Source of the DNA: Phoronis australis
Lineage: Eukaryota > Phoronida > Phoronidae
Assembly (NCBI GenBank): GCA_002633005.1
Contig: NMRA01000084.1
Span: 380,708 to 444,707, forward strand
DNA: 64,000 bases
Direction of reading: 5' to 3'
The notes beneath the pieces were generated by a model. That model had not been told where the DNA came from, made no database searches, and was given only the letters and a program-made list of their open reading frames with translations. The position numbers and the translations under genes were made by a program. Position 1 is the first letter of the stretch, and each line of letters starts with the position of its first letter. Below are positions 1 through 12,300 of this stretch, piece after piece.

Positions 1-3000
1 AAAAGTCAATGCTTCCACGTGAACGGCAATTAACCATCGGGATCACTTTTCGTCATTCCATAAACCGTAAGTCACGCTCACTTATGTTGTAGATTTTGTA
101 GAGAGTATATTAACTTTGAATGGACGGCAAAAGTAAAATAGTATTACCCTGTTTCAAAGAATGAAGAGTTTAAAGCTGTACTTGGTCATGTTCAGCTGTA
201 TATAAAACGAACATCAAATTAAGCCCTTTGCTCTCATGAAATTGGTTTCATAATATCCACTACTGTGATAGCTTTCTATTCCCTCTTCCAAAAAGAACTG
301 CAAAACCTGCAACAACTCGATAAAACACTTCAGTATTTTAAGTGTGGTTTGTCAACCCTAAAGTTGCAATTCTGTGTGATTTTTGTTGGAAACGGAGGTA
401 GAATGCTTTCAAGGTACGGAAGAGTCGTGAAATATTGCGAAAGTCCAAATCAAATATCCTTTGTAGCCAACAAAACTGGGTGAAATGCAGTTTCACGTCT
501 GAATTCTTGTATAATCCTTAAATATCCCTGTAAGTATATATGTACCTTTTAATATTGCGTTTAGAATTGAGATAACGACAATTCAAAGATAATTCTTGTT
601 TTTGTTTTGTACATTTGTTTTTGTTCGTCTGATATATTTGCGATATTTGCCAGGTGCTGTAAGGTTCTTACAAAAATCCTGTAATCTTTATTAGCTGTCC
701 GTTCATGAACTATCGGTTGCCAGGTTGTAAGCTCAACATAATACATGCCGAGGAGTAAATACATGGAGCGGGAATTTAACTAAAAAACACAAACAACTAT
801 CTTTGTTCCGCATTAATAAGACTGAAAATAAGCTCCATAGTGGTAACCTCCCTATTAGGTTCTGGAGCTCTGGACAAGCACTCGACCGCTAAAAGTGTAA
901 TCGAACATTCTGCTGCCAGAGAAAGAATGAAGTATGACTTGATGCCTACATGTTACTCAACAGAGTCGTCTTAAACTCCTATTCCGAACTTAATTTTTTG
1001 TGATCTAACTACTAATGCATCACAGTTAGATATAGATTGTCCGATTAATTAACAGCTCTGTGTATGATCTCAGAGACCTTTGCCGAATTGAGATGATGAT
1101 ATTATTTTAGAAATGTGCTGAAGGCGAAATTTCCAACTCGTACTTTCAGCCACTTTTCAAGAAACAGACCCCGGATGTTGAAGTAAACATGTCACGTAGG
1201 TTTTTATTTGGCACATATTTCATCGCTGCACAACTCATTAACTGAAGTCTGATGTATAATAAATTCGATTGCTGCAATATCCTTTGTCATCGTCAACGTT
1301 TACAGCGTTTTAACGTATGCTGCGTGATCGAAGCTTCCACCTTTTTGCCGATCGCTTGATACTCTCAAGCAGCGTCAAAGAAGCCAGTGTACATGTATAC
1401 CATTAAAAGCAGTCAAAGTGTGATTAAAATTTATAAGCAGGAAGCTAACGGCAACAGCCTGGCATGCAGTGAAAAATAGCGATAACATCCCGTATTGCAA
1501 TAATTTCATCCACAGCGTATGAACAAAGAAATAACACATCCTATTCATATCATCCTTGGAGTGTTTGAATGACCTCTAATTATATATTCAAGACCAAAAT
1601 TTTTCTATTTTTATTCAACTGCAGTTCCTTTTGTAATTTACATGTAGGTACAGTTTTGCGAACATCTTAAGAAATTCAATCACCGACAATTTACCTTGAA
1701 TTTTCGTTTTTACATACACCCAGTCGGCTTCTCTTTAACTAAAAACTGTCCGCACACCAAGCATATCACGCTACTTGGCAAAACATCATCAGATATTAAA
1801 ACAATTACTTGAATTACACAAGGAATTTCCAAATAAATTTTAATATGTGGTGGGGCACCATCAAAACGACCGCGACTGTTGAACGACGTTGAAGTAGCGA
1901 TTTTACGAATTTCCCAGTGGGAACCGCAAATACTATAGCTGTACATGACGAAAGACGCTAGTGGTGATCCATCTCGGTTTAATATATTTTTGTTACATAG
2001 AGTTTGAAGTATTGGGGAGATTAATTTTATATTAATAAGGAAGTTTATGAAATAGTTGAAGTTACAACTCAACATGGACGACTAGTAAGTTATCCACTAA
2101 TGTTCTTCTGGCAAATGAACCGAATCATTTTGTCAAAATTTAAAGCTGCCCTTGTCACTGTTCAGCTACCTGAAGACTAAAACTGAGTCAGGCTTATAAG
2201 ATGGGACTGCTTATGCCCCTCACCGTAATAGGATTTTATTTCGGTTATGAAAAAGAACATAGAAACCACCAGCGACTCACGCAAACGCTTCAATTTACTG
2301 GGGCCTTAAATCAGCTATACATACATGTATGGCCAGGTATTATTGTAATCTACATGAACTTGGATTTGGATCATTTAAAATAGAATGCAAAAAGACAAAT
2401 CAGCATTGCGAATGGTTTTTGAGTTTTTATTACTCGGCGTTCTTCGTTCACGGAAACCAGGCTGTCTCGCCTGTTGTCACGGTAACACATTACGAGTGAC
2501 AGGCATCTTCTTGATATAATAATATAGAGGTGAGTGTGAGCGCCATTGTAAATGACGTATGCTTCCCATATGTATTGTCAGTGACTATTCTTCAAACATT
2601 GTCGCCCATAAAGAGCTGAAGTATAACGGAATAGATTGATATAGGAACGTTTCTTCTTCCTCGTAAACTTGGTTTACGACCTTGCAATTAGTTCGTGCAT
2701 GATTTTCCAAAATAGTGCTTCTTGTTGTGAAGGTAGGAGAGCTCGTAATTCAGGAATACCGATGAAATTGTACAAACTATCAGAAAACTAAAACGCACTT
2801 GACAAGCATGGGGTGTATAAGGAATGCGAATTAGTTTAGGTTTCATGTAGGACCTTATGGAAACGTCAGTGCCTTTAACTAAACATATGAAAACCTATAA
2901 ATTAAATAGCGTTTTAAAAGTTCATGTTTTCTTAAAGTAGACATCCTGCAAGCATTGTTTTTAATTGCTAACTTACAAGTAATCAACTGATTCGTTTAAT

Positions 3001-3013
3001 ATAGCAAAAAGCA

Positions 3014-3070
3014 CGCGCGAACCCACACTAAAAAGGCTTCAAGCCCTCTGAGCCCCCTGGGTGCACGCAT
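3014..3070 (+). repeat. degenerate copy of the GC-rich palindromic MITE
   Basis: A run resembling gcgc..cactaaaaa..ggcttcaagccctctgagccccctgggtgcacgc matches in order the better copies at 21643, 61599 and 61667: the cactaaaa segment, the palindromic GGCTATAGCC-like core, the agccccct block and the ggtgcgc end. The core palindrome is decayed here. It sits in the Hox4 intron. Identity is judged by eye. Confidence 0.4.
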
Positions 3071-3911
3071 GAAAAGAAAGGTACATTCATTGCTAAACAA
3101 CGATATCACAAACACGGCAATATTTCATTTGATATTAATGTTCAAAATGTTAGTTTTCTGAAGTATTCGTTTTCAGCAATTTCTCATTTTTTCATAAAAA
3201 TAATAAGCCTTATATTTTGGCAACCCTTTATGTAAAAGTAGAATTTTTTAACGCAATTCCCACCGGCATTTTGGCGCAGAGTGAATACAGCATTCAATAA
3301 ATTAGCAAGTTCCGTATGAACCCAACTTCCGAAGTTAGCCTAATTTGGACGACATTTTTCTATGGTCATACTTAACCGTTACCTTTGTCCCGGAAATCGA
3401 CCCTTAGCAATGTTCATGAATTCACCACATCTTTCTGAACAATTCACATTTTCTGAAAATTCGCAGCGCAAAGTCCTCTAGGTTGACGTTAACATCTCGT
3501 CAATGAATTTCCCACCTTTGCAAACCAGACCGCACGCATTCAAACATGGGGTCTTGACAGTCAATGATTTAAGGGCGCATCAAACGACCACAAGAACGGA
3601 GTGAACGACCGCAGAAAATAAACCTTGGTCTTCTCCGACAGCATACAGTATTGTTTTAGCGAGATTTTGTCAGTTTCTTACATACGCCAAATTTTACCAA
3701 GACAAAACTGGAAGGAATCATTACTGTATATTTTTACGCAAGCACACATACTTCGCTGTGATTATACTAAACGATTGCAAGTTCCTCAAAAATTAAGAAC
3801 AGTGTTGCTGGTTCGAGAACTTTTCATGGACATGAATTTTATTGAACAAGAACAAAATTGAATTCACAAATACCATGTTGCACGTGACTGCACCCGCTGG
3901 GGTTTGACACT

Positions 3912-4432
3912 TTAAGGTAATGCAGGGAATTTGAAATATGTTCAAATTTAGTAAATATTGGAACATGATATCTTAGACATGATTGATCGTATTCACGTGA
4001 AACGTCCAGGCTCTATGGTTTGTGCACTGTTCAACAAAATTGTGTAAGAGTTGTTTTAAAATGACCACTTTTGCATAAGAAGCTATCAAAACTGGAACTT
4101 TTATGATTTTCATGAAGATTTAGATCAAGCGTTGCGTCTTAGTTTAGAAAACTGTGTACTTTTTATTACATCTTGAACATTTATTGCAAATGGCCATGTT
4201 ATAGATGCCAATGTTTTGACACAAATTTACTTTTCGTTTAGATGAATTTTACTACAACATTGTCACGTGACCCAATCGATGGATCTTGCTTAGAAAAATG
4301 TCAAAAAAATAAATTCTACCGGTTTTCTACCTTCGTTTATAATATGACTTGTATTCTTACTCAGATAAAATATATAGTTTTGTAGATATTTGGATAAAAA
4401 ATTGTCAATAAAGTCTTGCATTACCTTAATCG
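3912..4432. repeat. possible MITE-like block bounded by 13-bp inverted repeats
   Basis: TTAAGGTAATGCA near 3912 recurs as its reverse complement TGCATTACCTTAA near 4419. The terminal TTAA could be a target-site duplication. Similarity does not extend inward beyond 13 bp, and a chance match of this length somewhere in 64 kb is quite possible. No coding capacity is seen inside. Confidence 0.25.
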
Positions 4433-6828
4433 AGTTAACTACAAATTTCTTGCACCAGCGAATGTTTACTTAGTTGATGATCCAATGCGCTTGACCAGGA
4501 CTTGAGGTGCTACTATAGTTTCTCAGACTTGTTTTACTGAAGTCTCTTGATTTTTTATTTGAATTGTTTCAATATTTTAAAGTTAATGCTGGCAATTGCT
4601 AAAATGACAGTATTTTTACAATTTTCTCACCGTCATTATACATAATGCATTGCGTTACAGCTGTTTTCAATATCACTGTCCACCCAACAGCACATGATAA
4701 AGTTCACACAATGACTTAGTTTTATTTGGAGTAAAGTTACCTCACACTTAACTCAAAAAGTGTCGTACAAAAGCAGTTTGAATTTACCTGAGAATGCGAT
4801 TCTACCGAATCATAATATTTTTGGTGCGTCAGATTTTCTATAAGAAATACTCGCACTCAACTAGTCTTAAGCATGGCAGTGAATATTCAGCACGTAAATG
4901 TTTATCGAGAACTGCACACAGGAGGCCTTCTTCTAAGTACACATTCCGCGTTCGACCAGTCAATGACCACCTCACGTGCCCTGGCGAGAGATTTTTTAGC
5001 GATTAGTAATCTTCCTTTGATTAAAATAGCCACTAACAGCAAACTGTGGACATGAAAGAATAAACAGATCTTACAAAAGCTTCCTGGGTTATTTACATTC
5101 ATTCTAACTTCACTGCACCATAAGCACTTTGCTTCAAAAATATTTCTTCAACCTCATTTTTGGAAAATAACTCTTAATTCTACAGTTCAATTCTCCATGA
5201 ATATGCTTTCATATGTTGGAAGGGCATCAAAAGTAGCGATTGTTCAATACTACAGTTATATATAGCCGTCCGATTTGTTAGGTTTTGGTTGTTTGTTTTG
5301 AGTAAAATTGTCGACAACGCCACATAATCGCCTTTAGCATGATCCACTCCACCATTGGAATCTGCTTAATCGGTGCAGTGGGATACGACTAATCGATGTC
5401 ATAATCTATAAAAATTACATCGACGACATGCTCTGTCGACACAAAAATGAAACATTCACAGCACGTCCGTACACGTTGAGCGCCAATTTGCCACCACTTA
5501 GTTTTCAGAAGCAGAAGAGAAAAGCAGCAATTAGTCAGTAAATTTAATCATCAGAAGATCAAGAGGAGTCGCGGCAACGAAAACATGGTGACTCTAAGAT
5601 CGCCTTAGTAACTTGATCGACATATCGACTTGTGAAATGAAGATGCTCCTCTCGCATTCTCATCAATTAATTTAATTTTCATTAAATCGGTCGGATGTGC
5701 GCGCGCGCTTGTTGTACTCAATTCACAGTACCAGTGGTATTCCGAAACTTGGCAAAACAAATGCTACTCGTAAAGCTGTTTGCCATTTTGTGGTGAACGA
5801 TTGGCAACGTGTTAATACTGTTATTTGTAATTCCCATAATTCATCACTTTGAGAGTTACTGGCTACGTTCCGTCAAATTATCCGTCTCTAAATTTTAGAT
5901 GAAGTTTGCAAAAGTTAACGTGCCGTTACGTCGTCTTAATTCGTTATCTTTGATAAGAAAAAATCGACGGTATCTAGGACAGCCCCAGTCTTTTTGAAGT
6001 CGAATTAATTTACCGTCGAGAAAGAGAAAACCTGTTTCTTCAGGGTTATTCTGTTCGCCCGGAGGATGAACGATAGATATTGAGATGTCTCGACTCTCCT
6101 TTAACTTCCATCGATTCTATGGAAATACTAATATTAAAAACAAGAGGCCTGACAGAAGCAGAAAACGGGCGACTCCGTCCTACGTGCACGGATGGAATAT
6201 GAGGTGGCATTGTGGTCGGCCGAGTAAACAATCAACGTCGGAGCTAACTTCCGAGTGTCAGGGGTTCTAAGAAATGGGGTTCTTAGCAGCTACCCCACTT
6301 GTTCCATTTTCAACTGAACTGTGGAAGCAATGTGCAAACTACTTAACCGACTTTACACAGACAGTTTTTGTTGTGTCGGAGTCATGGTGCAAGTGTCTCA
6401 GTGCTGCAGCTGTATATCACTCCAGTTTTTAGCGATAGCCTAGTTTCAGATACAGTGCTTGGTCGTAAAGAGGCCAAGTACCTAACCAACGTATGTCTTC
6501 GGACACCGAACTATTTTCCAAAATAATATTCAACTCAACACTTCCGGTCTATTTAGAATGTCGATAAAAAGTATAATCAAATTACGCTTTGTCTGAAAAA
6601 TGAAGTGCGGCTGCACAGCCGGTCATTTGCAAGCAAACAGTCACTGACAACTTCACAGCGGCCAGTGCGTGGTTTGCAAATGCGTTCATAGATCACACTA
6701 ATCGTTTTGGGTGTCATTTTATGACTGTTAGTTATTTTACAACTCTGGTGATCGACAGTCACACACGCATTACGCCATCCATTGCCGGATTACCGTGTAG
6801 GATCGTTTTTCTCATTTTAAGAACTTAC

Positions 6829-7201
6829 CTGAACCGAGATGAACGCGCTTCATCCAAGGGTAGATGACGGGCGGAGGCTGCTGGGACTGCGGACTCGACG
6901 ACTCCCGTTTGGCTTCGCTGGAGAGACCGGTTTGGTGCGAAGACGGCGTGTCATAATCGTGCGAGTGAGCACTACTGATGTCCCGGAGACCCGAGGAGGG
7001 CAAACAACCATAGCTCGAGTCCGGTGCATAGTTCTCCTCGCCGTATTGTCGCTGTGCTGTGGAATACGCCGAGTACGTCTGTGCCTGCTGACGATAGTAA
7101 TCCCCAGCCTGGGGAATGTAGTTTTGGGCGTATTCCTCGCTTGGGGGAAACTTTGGGTCCGCAAATGGACTTGAGTTCACCAAAAACGAACTCATGATCA
7201 T
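6829..7201 (-). CDS. Hox4: Hox4 homeodomain protein, exon 1 (partial gene)
   Basis: This is the N-terminal coding exon of the Hox4/Deformed-class transcription factor, a nuclear DNA-binding protein that patterns the anterior trunk. It encodes 124 residues plus one base. The start MIMSSFLVNS, followed by DPKFPPSEEY at about residues 15-24, matches the family's M-x-MSSFL(I/V)NS...DPKFPP(C/S)EEY opening. That match favours the ATG at 7201 over the in-frame ATG at 7195, although the second has the better -3 base. The middle is rich in Y, Q and S. The Pbx-binding hexapeptide IYPWMKRVH lies at residues 113-121, four residues before the donor. The exon ends TCA G, then gtaagt, at 6829/6828, a strong phase-1 donor. 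The homeobox exon is outside the window. Long frames on the opposite strand and in other frames here are shadows. The gene lies in cluster order with mir-10 and Hox5 on the same strand. Confidence 0.95.
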
Positions 7202-7400
7202 AAATTTTGACTGATATTGGCTGAAAATAATATTTCTCGAGCTTGTCGTCTTTGGGTACAAGGTACCTCCCTGATAGATGCCACGTGATGCATGTCAGCC
7301 AATCAAATTCCGTAATTGGATTGCATGCCATCCATCAAACGCTGACATTTTGATGTGCGAGAAAAAATTACATTAAATCTATATTAATGTGGGGGAAACA
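7202..7400 (-). promoter_or_regulatory. Hox4: Hox4 5' flank / proximal promoter region
   Basis: Just upstream of the Hox4 start I see an E-box CACGTG (7282-7287), a CCAAT element written CCAAT on the plus strand (7299-7303), and a TGATGGATGG Pbx-Hox-type site on the minus strand (7328-7337). There is no convincing TATA box. The transcription start is not determinable, and mir-10 only about 1.5 kb upstream may share a primary transcript. Function is inferred from position and motifs. Confidence 0.5.
7328..7337 (-). promoter_or_regulatory. Pbx-Hox bipartite site (TGATGGATGG)
   Basis: The minus strand reads TGATGGATGG, the arrangement known from the Hoxb1 autoregulatory element, about 130 bp upstream of the Hox4 start. 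A TGACA Meis-type core lies at 7343-7347 on the plus strand. It is consistent with auto- or cross-regulation by Hox/Pbx complexes, but this is motif evidence only. Confidence 0.45.
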
Positions 7401-8644
7401 AGCTCACTATTACTTCAATTAGTTCAAACATTACTTTCAGACAGCATCGGTCTCTCCGGAATGGTGCCGGGAGACTTTATTTTCGGCACAGTGTTGTTTA
7501 GATTGACTCGCTTTACACGCCGATAACTTGAGAATGAGTTAACTAGTCTAGTTGCAGACAAGATGTGCTGATAAGTGATTTGAATATTTCTGAACTTGAA
7601 GTATGGATTCGCCAAAAATAACCTCAATAAAGAACTTACACCATTAAGACATTTACGTGTATATTGTGTATCGACAACTGAGAGCTCATTTACTAAGCAC
7701 CCTGTCATGTTCCATTCAGTCTCTTATTATACGCGACATTCTTCTCAGCATTTTACAATAGACGCCATCCATGTAGGCTATCGGTAGTCGTTATTTTTCG
7801 TATTTTGAAGAAAATGAGAAATCCGAACCTATCGCATTTTATTGCTACAAGAAAGCAACACAACTGTGAAAATATGAACAAGTGGGGATATTGAGGTCCA
7901 TGTAATTTTCTTGCTGAGATTGTCTTTTACACAGTCGAGTGTCAGCTGCGACATACGGTAGGCGAACTGATAAACCCAAGATCATTTGTCACTATCTACT
8001 TTTCAATACACCTCACGGCTAAATAAATTATTCCGCACGATGATAAATGATTTTAAATTAACACAAATAGCGACTGATGAAAAATGAAAGTTAAATTCAA
8101 CAATTCCATTAGACCAGGACATGATTAATAGACCCGGCGACAGAGAAACACCGGTGCTTGTAACAATAAAAACACCGGTGCTTGTCACAATAAAATTTTC
8201 CAATATTTTCGCAAGATGGTCTCAAAACTATGACAGTTGGTTATATGGCTGAGGTCCTGATCAGAATGTCGCGTATTGCACAATGTGATAGACGACCAAA
8301 TATCAACAAATCCGAGTGTGTTTCAAACTTCCAACATCTGGTATCAATAAACTCGAACGATGAACATAAATTGCACCATAATTATTTACAAAGCTGATTG
8401 TTTGTAACGACGCATTTGAACAAATGCGGGACAGATGTGATTTGTAAGAAAACATAAATCATCAGTCCAAATCTCAACGAATTCTTTAAACGGACCTCGG
8501 ACTAACGGGGCAACCGTGTCTTGGAAAACAACAATAAACAACACAATTACAAAATTCTTTGACCAGTAGTTGTTCCTCTGCGGCGACAGGACATGTCTAG
8601 TTGTGGAGACCGTCAGCGCCTTCTTGTGGGCGCCAGCGAAGTTT
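7401..8644. other. non-coding spacer between Hox4 and mir-10
   Basis: No exon with family similarity was seen. Open frames on both strands are short and unrelated to known domains. The only structure I can support is a 24-bp tandem duplication at 8146-8193. The interval could be transcribed as part of a mir-10/Hox4 primary transcript. Confidence 0.5.
8146..8193. repeat. 24-bp tandem duplication containing ACACCGGTGCTTGT
   Basis: Two adjacent copies of aaacaccggtgcttgt(a/c)acaata differ by one base in their core. Each carries the palindrome CACCGGTG. The duplication is recent-looking and lies about 0.5 kb from mir-10. Confidence 0.85.
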
Positions 8645-8735
8645 ATGTCCCACTCTACAGCCAACTCTGCAGACGCGAATTTGCAGATTTAGAAACATAC
8701 AAATTCGGATCTACAGGGTAAATGCAAAGGGGAAG
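8645..8735 (-). ncRNA. mir-10: microRNA mir-10 precursor
   Basis: The minus strand at 8720-8699 reads TACCCTGTAGATCCGAATTT plus GT, the mature miR-10-5p known across bilaterians, with the seed ACCCTGT intact. After a loop of about 15 nt, the opposite arm at 8683-8662 reads CAAATTCGCGTCTGCAGAGT and continues. It pairs through CGAATTTG/CAAATTCG and TGTAGA/TCTGCA. The flanks (TCCCCTTTGCA and TGTAGAGTGGGA) extend the stem. In bilaterian clusters mir-10 lies next to Hox4 on its 5' side in the same orientation, and that is the arrangement here, about 1.5 kb upstream of the Hox4 start. An in-frame open stretch over this site (8386-8664) is a chance frame. miR-10 regulates Hox and other transcripts post-transcriptionally. 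Confidence 0.97.
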
Positions 8736-9166
8736 CGGAGGAATTGCCACAGACTATACACTGAAAAGAGTAAATGCAACCATGGTCTATCGGTAAAATC
8801 ACATCTCTCTTCTTTTCCTGAAGCATCCATGTGTTTTGCTTGACACTAATCTTATTAAGGAAACACATAACTGATGGACGAATCTGTCATTCAAACCTCG
8901 TTTGTGAACCACAGCATTTCAAAATAATTTGAAAGCCAGTGTCTTTTGCTGTAGTAAAAGTGCCACACCCTTCACTTTTCGTGACCCTGTTACACCTTAA
9001 CCGGAGCTGGTTCACCTTTGACCACGTGACTGTAGAAAGATATGGTAACTTTTACAAAACTAGTCTTGAGCAGACAGTCTCGTTAGCTGTTCTTACCTTC
9101 AATTAATTTGTTTCAAATTAACGGAATCGAATACTTGTTTAAAACAAAACGGAATATCGAGAACCT

Positions 9167-9179
9167 TGATTGATGACAG
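9167..9179 (+). promoter_or_regulatory. composite Pbx-Hox / Meis site
   Basis: TGATTGATGACAG contains the Pbx-Hox octamer TGATTGAT overlapping by one base the Meis/Prep hexamer TGACAG. Such adjacency is typical of Hox-responsive enhancers. The site lies about 450 bp 5' of the mir-10 hairpin. Only the motif is seen; activity is inferred. Confidence 0.45.
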
Positions 9180-9294
9180 CCCAAAGTTTAAGAAGGAATG
9201 TAACAGGTTTAATCTACACTTGATAGTTTTAACCGTTTAAACGGTGAAAATGAGGTTAATTGGGTCGGCCATAGATAGTGCCAGCACAACGCCG

Positions 9295-9306
9295 CAAGAT
9301 GGCGGC
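9295..9306 (+). promoter_or_regulatory. YY1/Pho-type site CAAGATGGCGGC
   Basis: This is an exact match to the consensus bound by YY1 (fly Pho), AAGATGGCGGC. It lies about 130 bp from the Pbx-Hox/Meis composite. Related AAGATGGCG cores occur at 29441-29449 (plus) and 19845-19853 (minus). Polycomb relevance is an inference. Confidence 0.4.
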
Positions 9307-12300
9307 ACTGCATGAGTAAGGGCATATGACTGACATTGGAAGCGTCTGAATACCCCATTTCCACCACACAATCCTCTCTCCAAGTCACATGACGACAACA
9401 AACGTGTGGAAAATGCTCTGTAACTGTTACTCATACAGCGATAACATATATAAAACAACTTGTTCGGGTCGGATAGAGAGGTCATCTACAAAATCTGAAA
9501 AAGGACTTTGGAATGCTTGTCTGCCGACACTGGCTTGTCAATGCGGAGTTTACAGTCACGCGCGTCTGATTTGTTACTACAAGAACCTGTATCAATGTAA
9601 TATAATATAAGAGGTCCATTTGAGTGGATTGATTTAAAATGCCGGTGTTACTTCGCGATCAATGCTGAAGACAGGGGGTGTGCTCAAGTGGAGATAACAT
9701 ACATGTTGCTGATATCACGCAGAAAGGGGTTGAGCGCAGAAAACGCCAGTCACGCAAGTTATGCCCGTTCCGGCATTGTGAGCAAGATATGGGATTGACA
9801 TGCTTGGTAAATGTATCCAAGATTGATCGCTCTGAATGAGCTAAAACTTAAATTTGTTCTAGTTCATGTTTAGGGAAGGTCGACTGGCAGTAGGCGTGAC
9901 AAACACCATCCACTAGACCGTCCCGGCATTAAAGCATGACGTCAAGTGAACTAACAATTATACAATGCAGGATTAGATTCAACCGCAGCGAAAAAAGAGC
10001 AGTGCAGACGTCATCGCCCCTAATGAATTCTGCATGGCGTCACTCTGGTTAGCAGGAGCATAAGGAATTTGACATGCCACAGAAAATAGTATACGGGAAA
10101 GTTTGCAGATATCACACCAGGGTGGTGAGGCAGGTCAGAGCAGGACATCGCTGACATAAGATTCAAATTGAACATCTCTACAGTATTGGGTTACGTTTTT
10201 TTTTGTCGAGGACGTTTGCCCAAAGAGTTAGCATCCAACACACGACGTTTAATACTCACACCATCACGACGTACGTGCTTCCTCAAGCAAAGAACAATGT
10301 CGAATGAGAAACTGCCGCTGATTTTTTAACTTTTCTACCCGTACAATAGACATGGCGGGCTTTCTAAGTCCAGACACGCTCTCCCCCAGACGGTTCTAAC
10401 GACCTATTAGCTCTTTGCAACTCACACGCATAATGCGTTTTCTTTGTCCACTGGTCTATCGAGGAATAAGCAAGAGACGAATATTCCTGATTTTAAATGC
10501 GAAATTTACGACTTGCAGTGATGATAAACTATTATAAATTTTACTGCTAGCATTCACTTCGATAAGCTCTTTGAAAAGTTGGTCAATAGCGCTTGTTTGT
10601 AATTCCCTAATATATCACCAGACGCGATAAGATTAACCGCTATATTACCGGTAAATGTGGAGTTGAAATGATCGTGAACTGTGAAACTGTTATAGCGTAA
10701 TTAAAACCTTCTAATTATTGCCTTACAATCAAAGAAATTTTTAAAACGGTTTAAATTTATGGTATCCAGACTACTTCTCAGAACAAAGTTCAAACAGAGC
10801 GCACAAGTACACTATGTGAGCACTAACTTATAACAGAACACGAAAAAAGGTGGGGAATGAATATGATGAAAAAAAACAGCATTTTATACCCTTTGTTTTT
10901 GAAAGTGGAACACTGCGCTGCTTAACAGTTTCGACGAAAACGGTATTAGAGGATTTCAACAGACCAATTCTCACCAATTTTTATAAGATTGATCATTTTG
11001 TTCAATGAATTGGCTTTTACAGTTTACTCTTGGGGGAATCTCGCGAAATGGCCTGAGTGTAGAATTGTCGATGTATACTAATCAAGGGGCACAACAAAAT
11101 AAGTGTGCACACGGAAATGGTGAATAAAAGTGGCCTGGGGATGAATTAATCCCATTTGGCTTCAGAAAACATATGTCATTAATCTAAAATACGTATTTAA
11201 AGACTAGTGAGCTGCGGAAACTCGATTAGCTATCGAACAGACCGGAAGAGGCGAGTGGAGCAATGTTGAAAGAATTCACAATTTGGCGCTCAGTGTACAT
11301 TGCAATCGTTTACTGTTCTATAGGTGTCGCTGACATCTGCAGAACAAATATGGAGGACATATGACAACCAACATGACTACAGAAATCTGGTCAGAAAAAA
11401 AAAAACGAGAGTTACAACAGCAACAAAGTGTTGTAAATCTTTTGCTTAACTATATCCTCAAACACAGGACGTTGCATTCATTACTCTAATTTCTTACGCA
11501 GATCTTGAGTCGTTTAAACCAATGTCTTATCGTTTACCCAATTAGTAATAGGATGGGTTTACCATTCGTTCCACCGACAACTTCTCAGTGCTCCAAGAAC
11601 ACTCACGGTATCTTATCAAGTATAGTTGACTCACCGATAAATGTATAAACAAACAATACTGCTCACACATCAAGCAATTAGTTCCGTTGGGATCGACTGC
11701 TCAATTTGTGCAATTAATTCGGAAATGCTGACGGCCGGCAGGATAGAATACTGGCGTGTCGCTTCGTGTGTACTGTGGCTTGTTGTGCGGAGTTTCTGTC
11801 AAAACAGGGTTGTCCAAAATGAGATGATGATTTAGTGAACACACACAATTACTTACTGAAACTTCTCCCGACAAGACTTCATAAAACAACTCCGGTCTAC
11901 CTGTTGCCACGTCTTCCAGCACGTCATAAAGAACTTGCTCGTGTAGACAAGGAGGCCATCGTTTCTGTACAGAAACACTTTTTATCTACACGTGACCTAC
12001 GCGGCCAATGAATGTCGCGTACACAATGCGTAACGCAACATTAGTTTCCCACTTTTGGGGTCGAAATGTTACAGGGGTATGAGTCAAACACATTATGTTT
12101 AATCACGTTCTAAATATTATTTTGATCGTGCCGGTCTTGAGTGATCGATCCCGCTCACAGTAAACCGTCTGTCCAAATCAGATGCAGTTGAAAGTAGACA
12201 TCTACACAGAATGTTCAAATTTAAAGGCGTATGGAAATGTTTTTATGATAACTGTTGAGGGTCATAACTATAATCACTAATACAACTACAGCAGAGAAAA

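Larger units (their letters stand above)
1..6828 (-). other. Hox4: Hox4 intron 1 (partial, continues off the left edge)
   Basis: This is the 3' part of the window with respect to the minus-strand Hox4 gene. It begins with the GT of the exon 1 donor (gtaagt at 6828-6823), and I found no homeobox acceptor exon in it. I searched both strands for the conserved WFQN codons of homeodomain helix 3 and found none, so the second exon lies beyond position 1 and the intron exceeds 6.8 kb. The interval is AT-rich and holds one degenerate GC-rich MITE (3014-3070) and a possible inverted-repeat-bounded block (3912-4432). It also has a locally GC-richer patch at about 6040-6270 with chance frames open on both strands. 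The 121-codon minus frame at 1710-2075 has no domain I recognise and is probably not coding. Confidence 0.8.

Noticed and set aside
1710-2075. 121-codon minus frame inside the Hox4 intron
   Set aside because: No domain; hydrophobic, I/L/S-rich composition typical of translated AT-rich DNA.
6839-7174. 111-codon plus-strand frame and a 104-codon alternative minus frame across Hox4 exon 1
   Set aside because: Both are shadows of the Hox4 coding sequence; neither has a family signature, and the Hox4 frame explains the composition.
9011-9023. DR1-like nuclear-receptor site TGGTCA-A-AGGTGA
   Set aside because: Two departures from consensus and DR1-like words are frequent; mentioned only as a minor motif.
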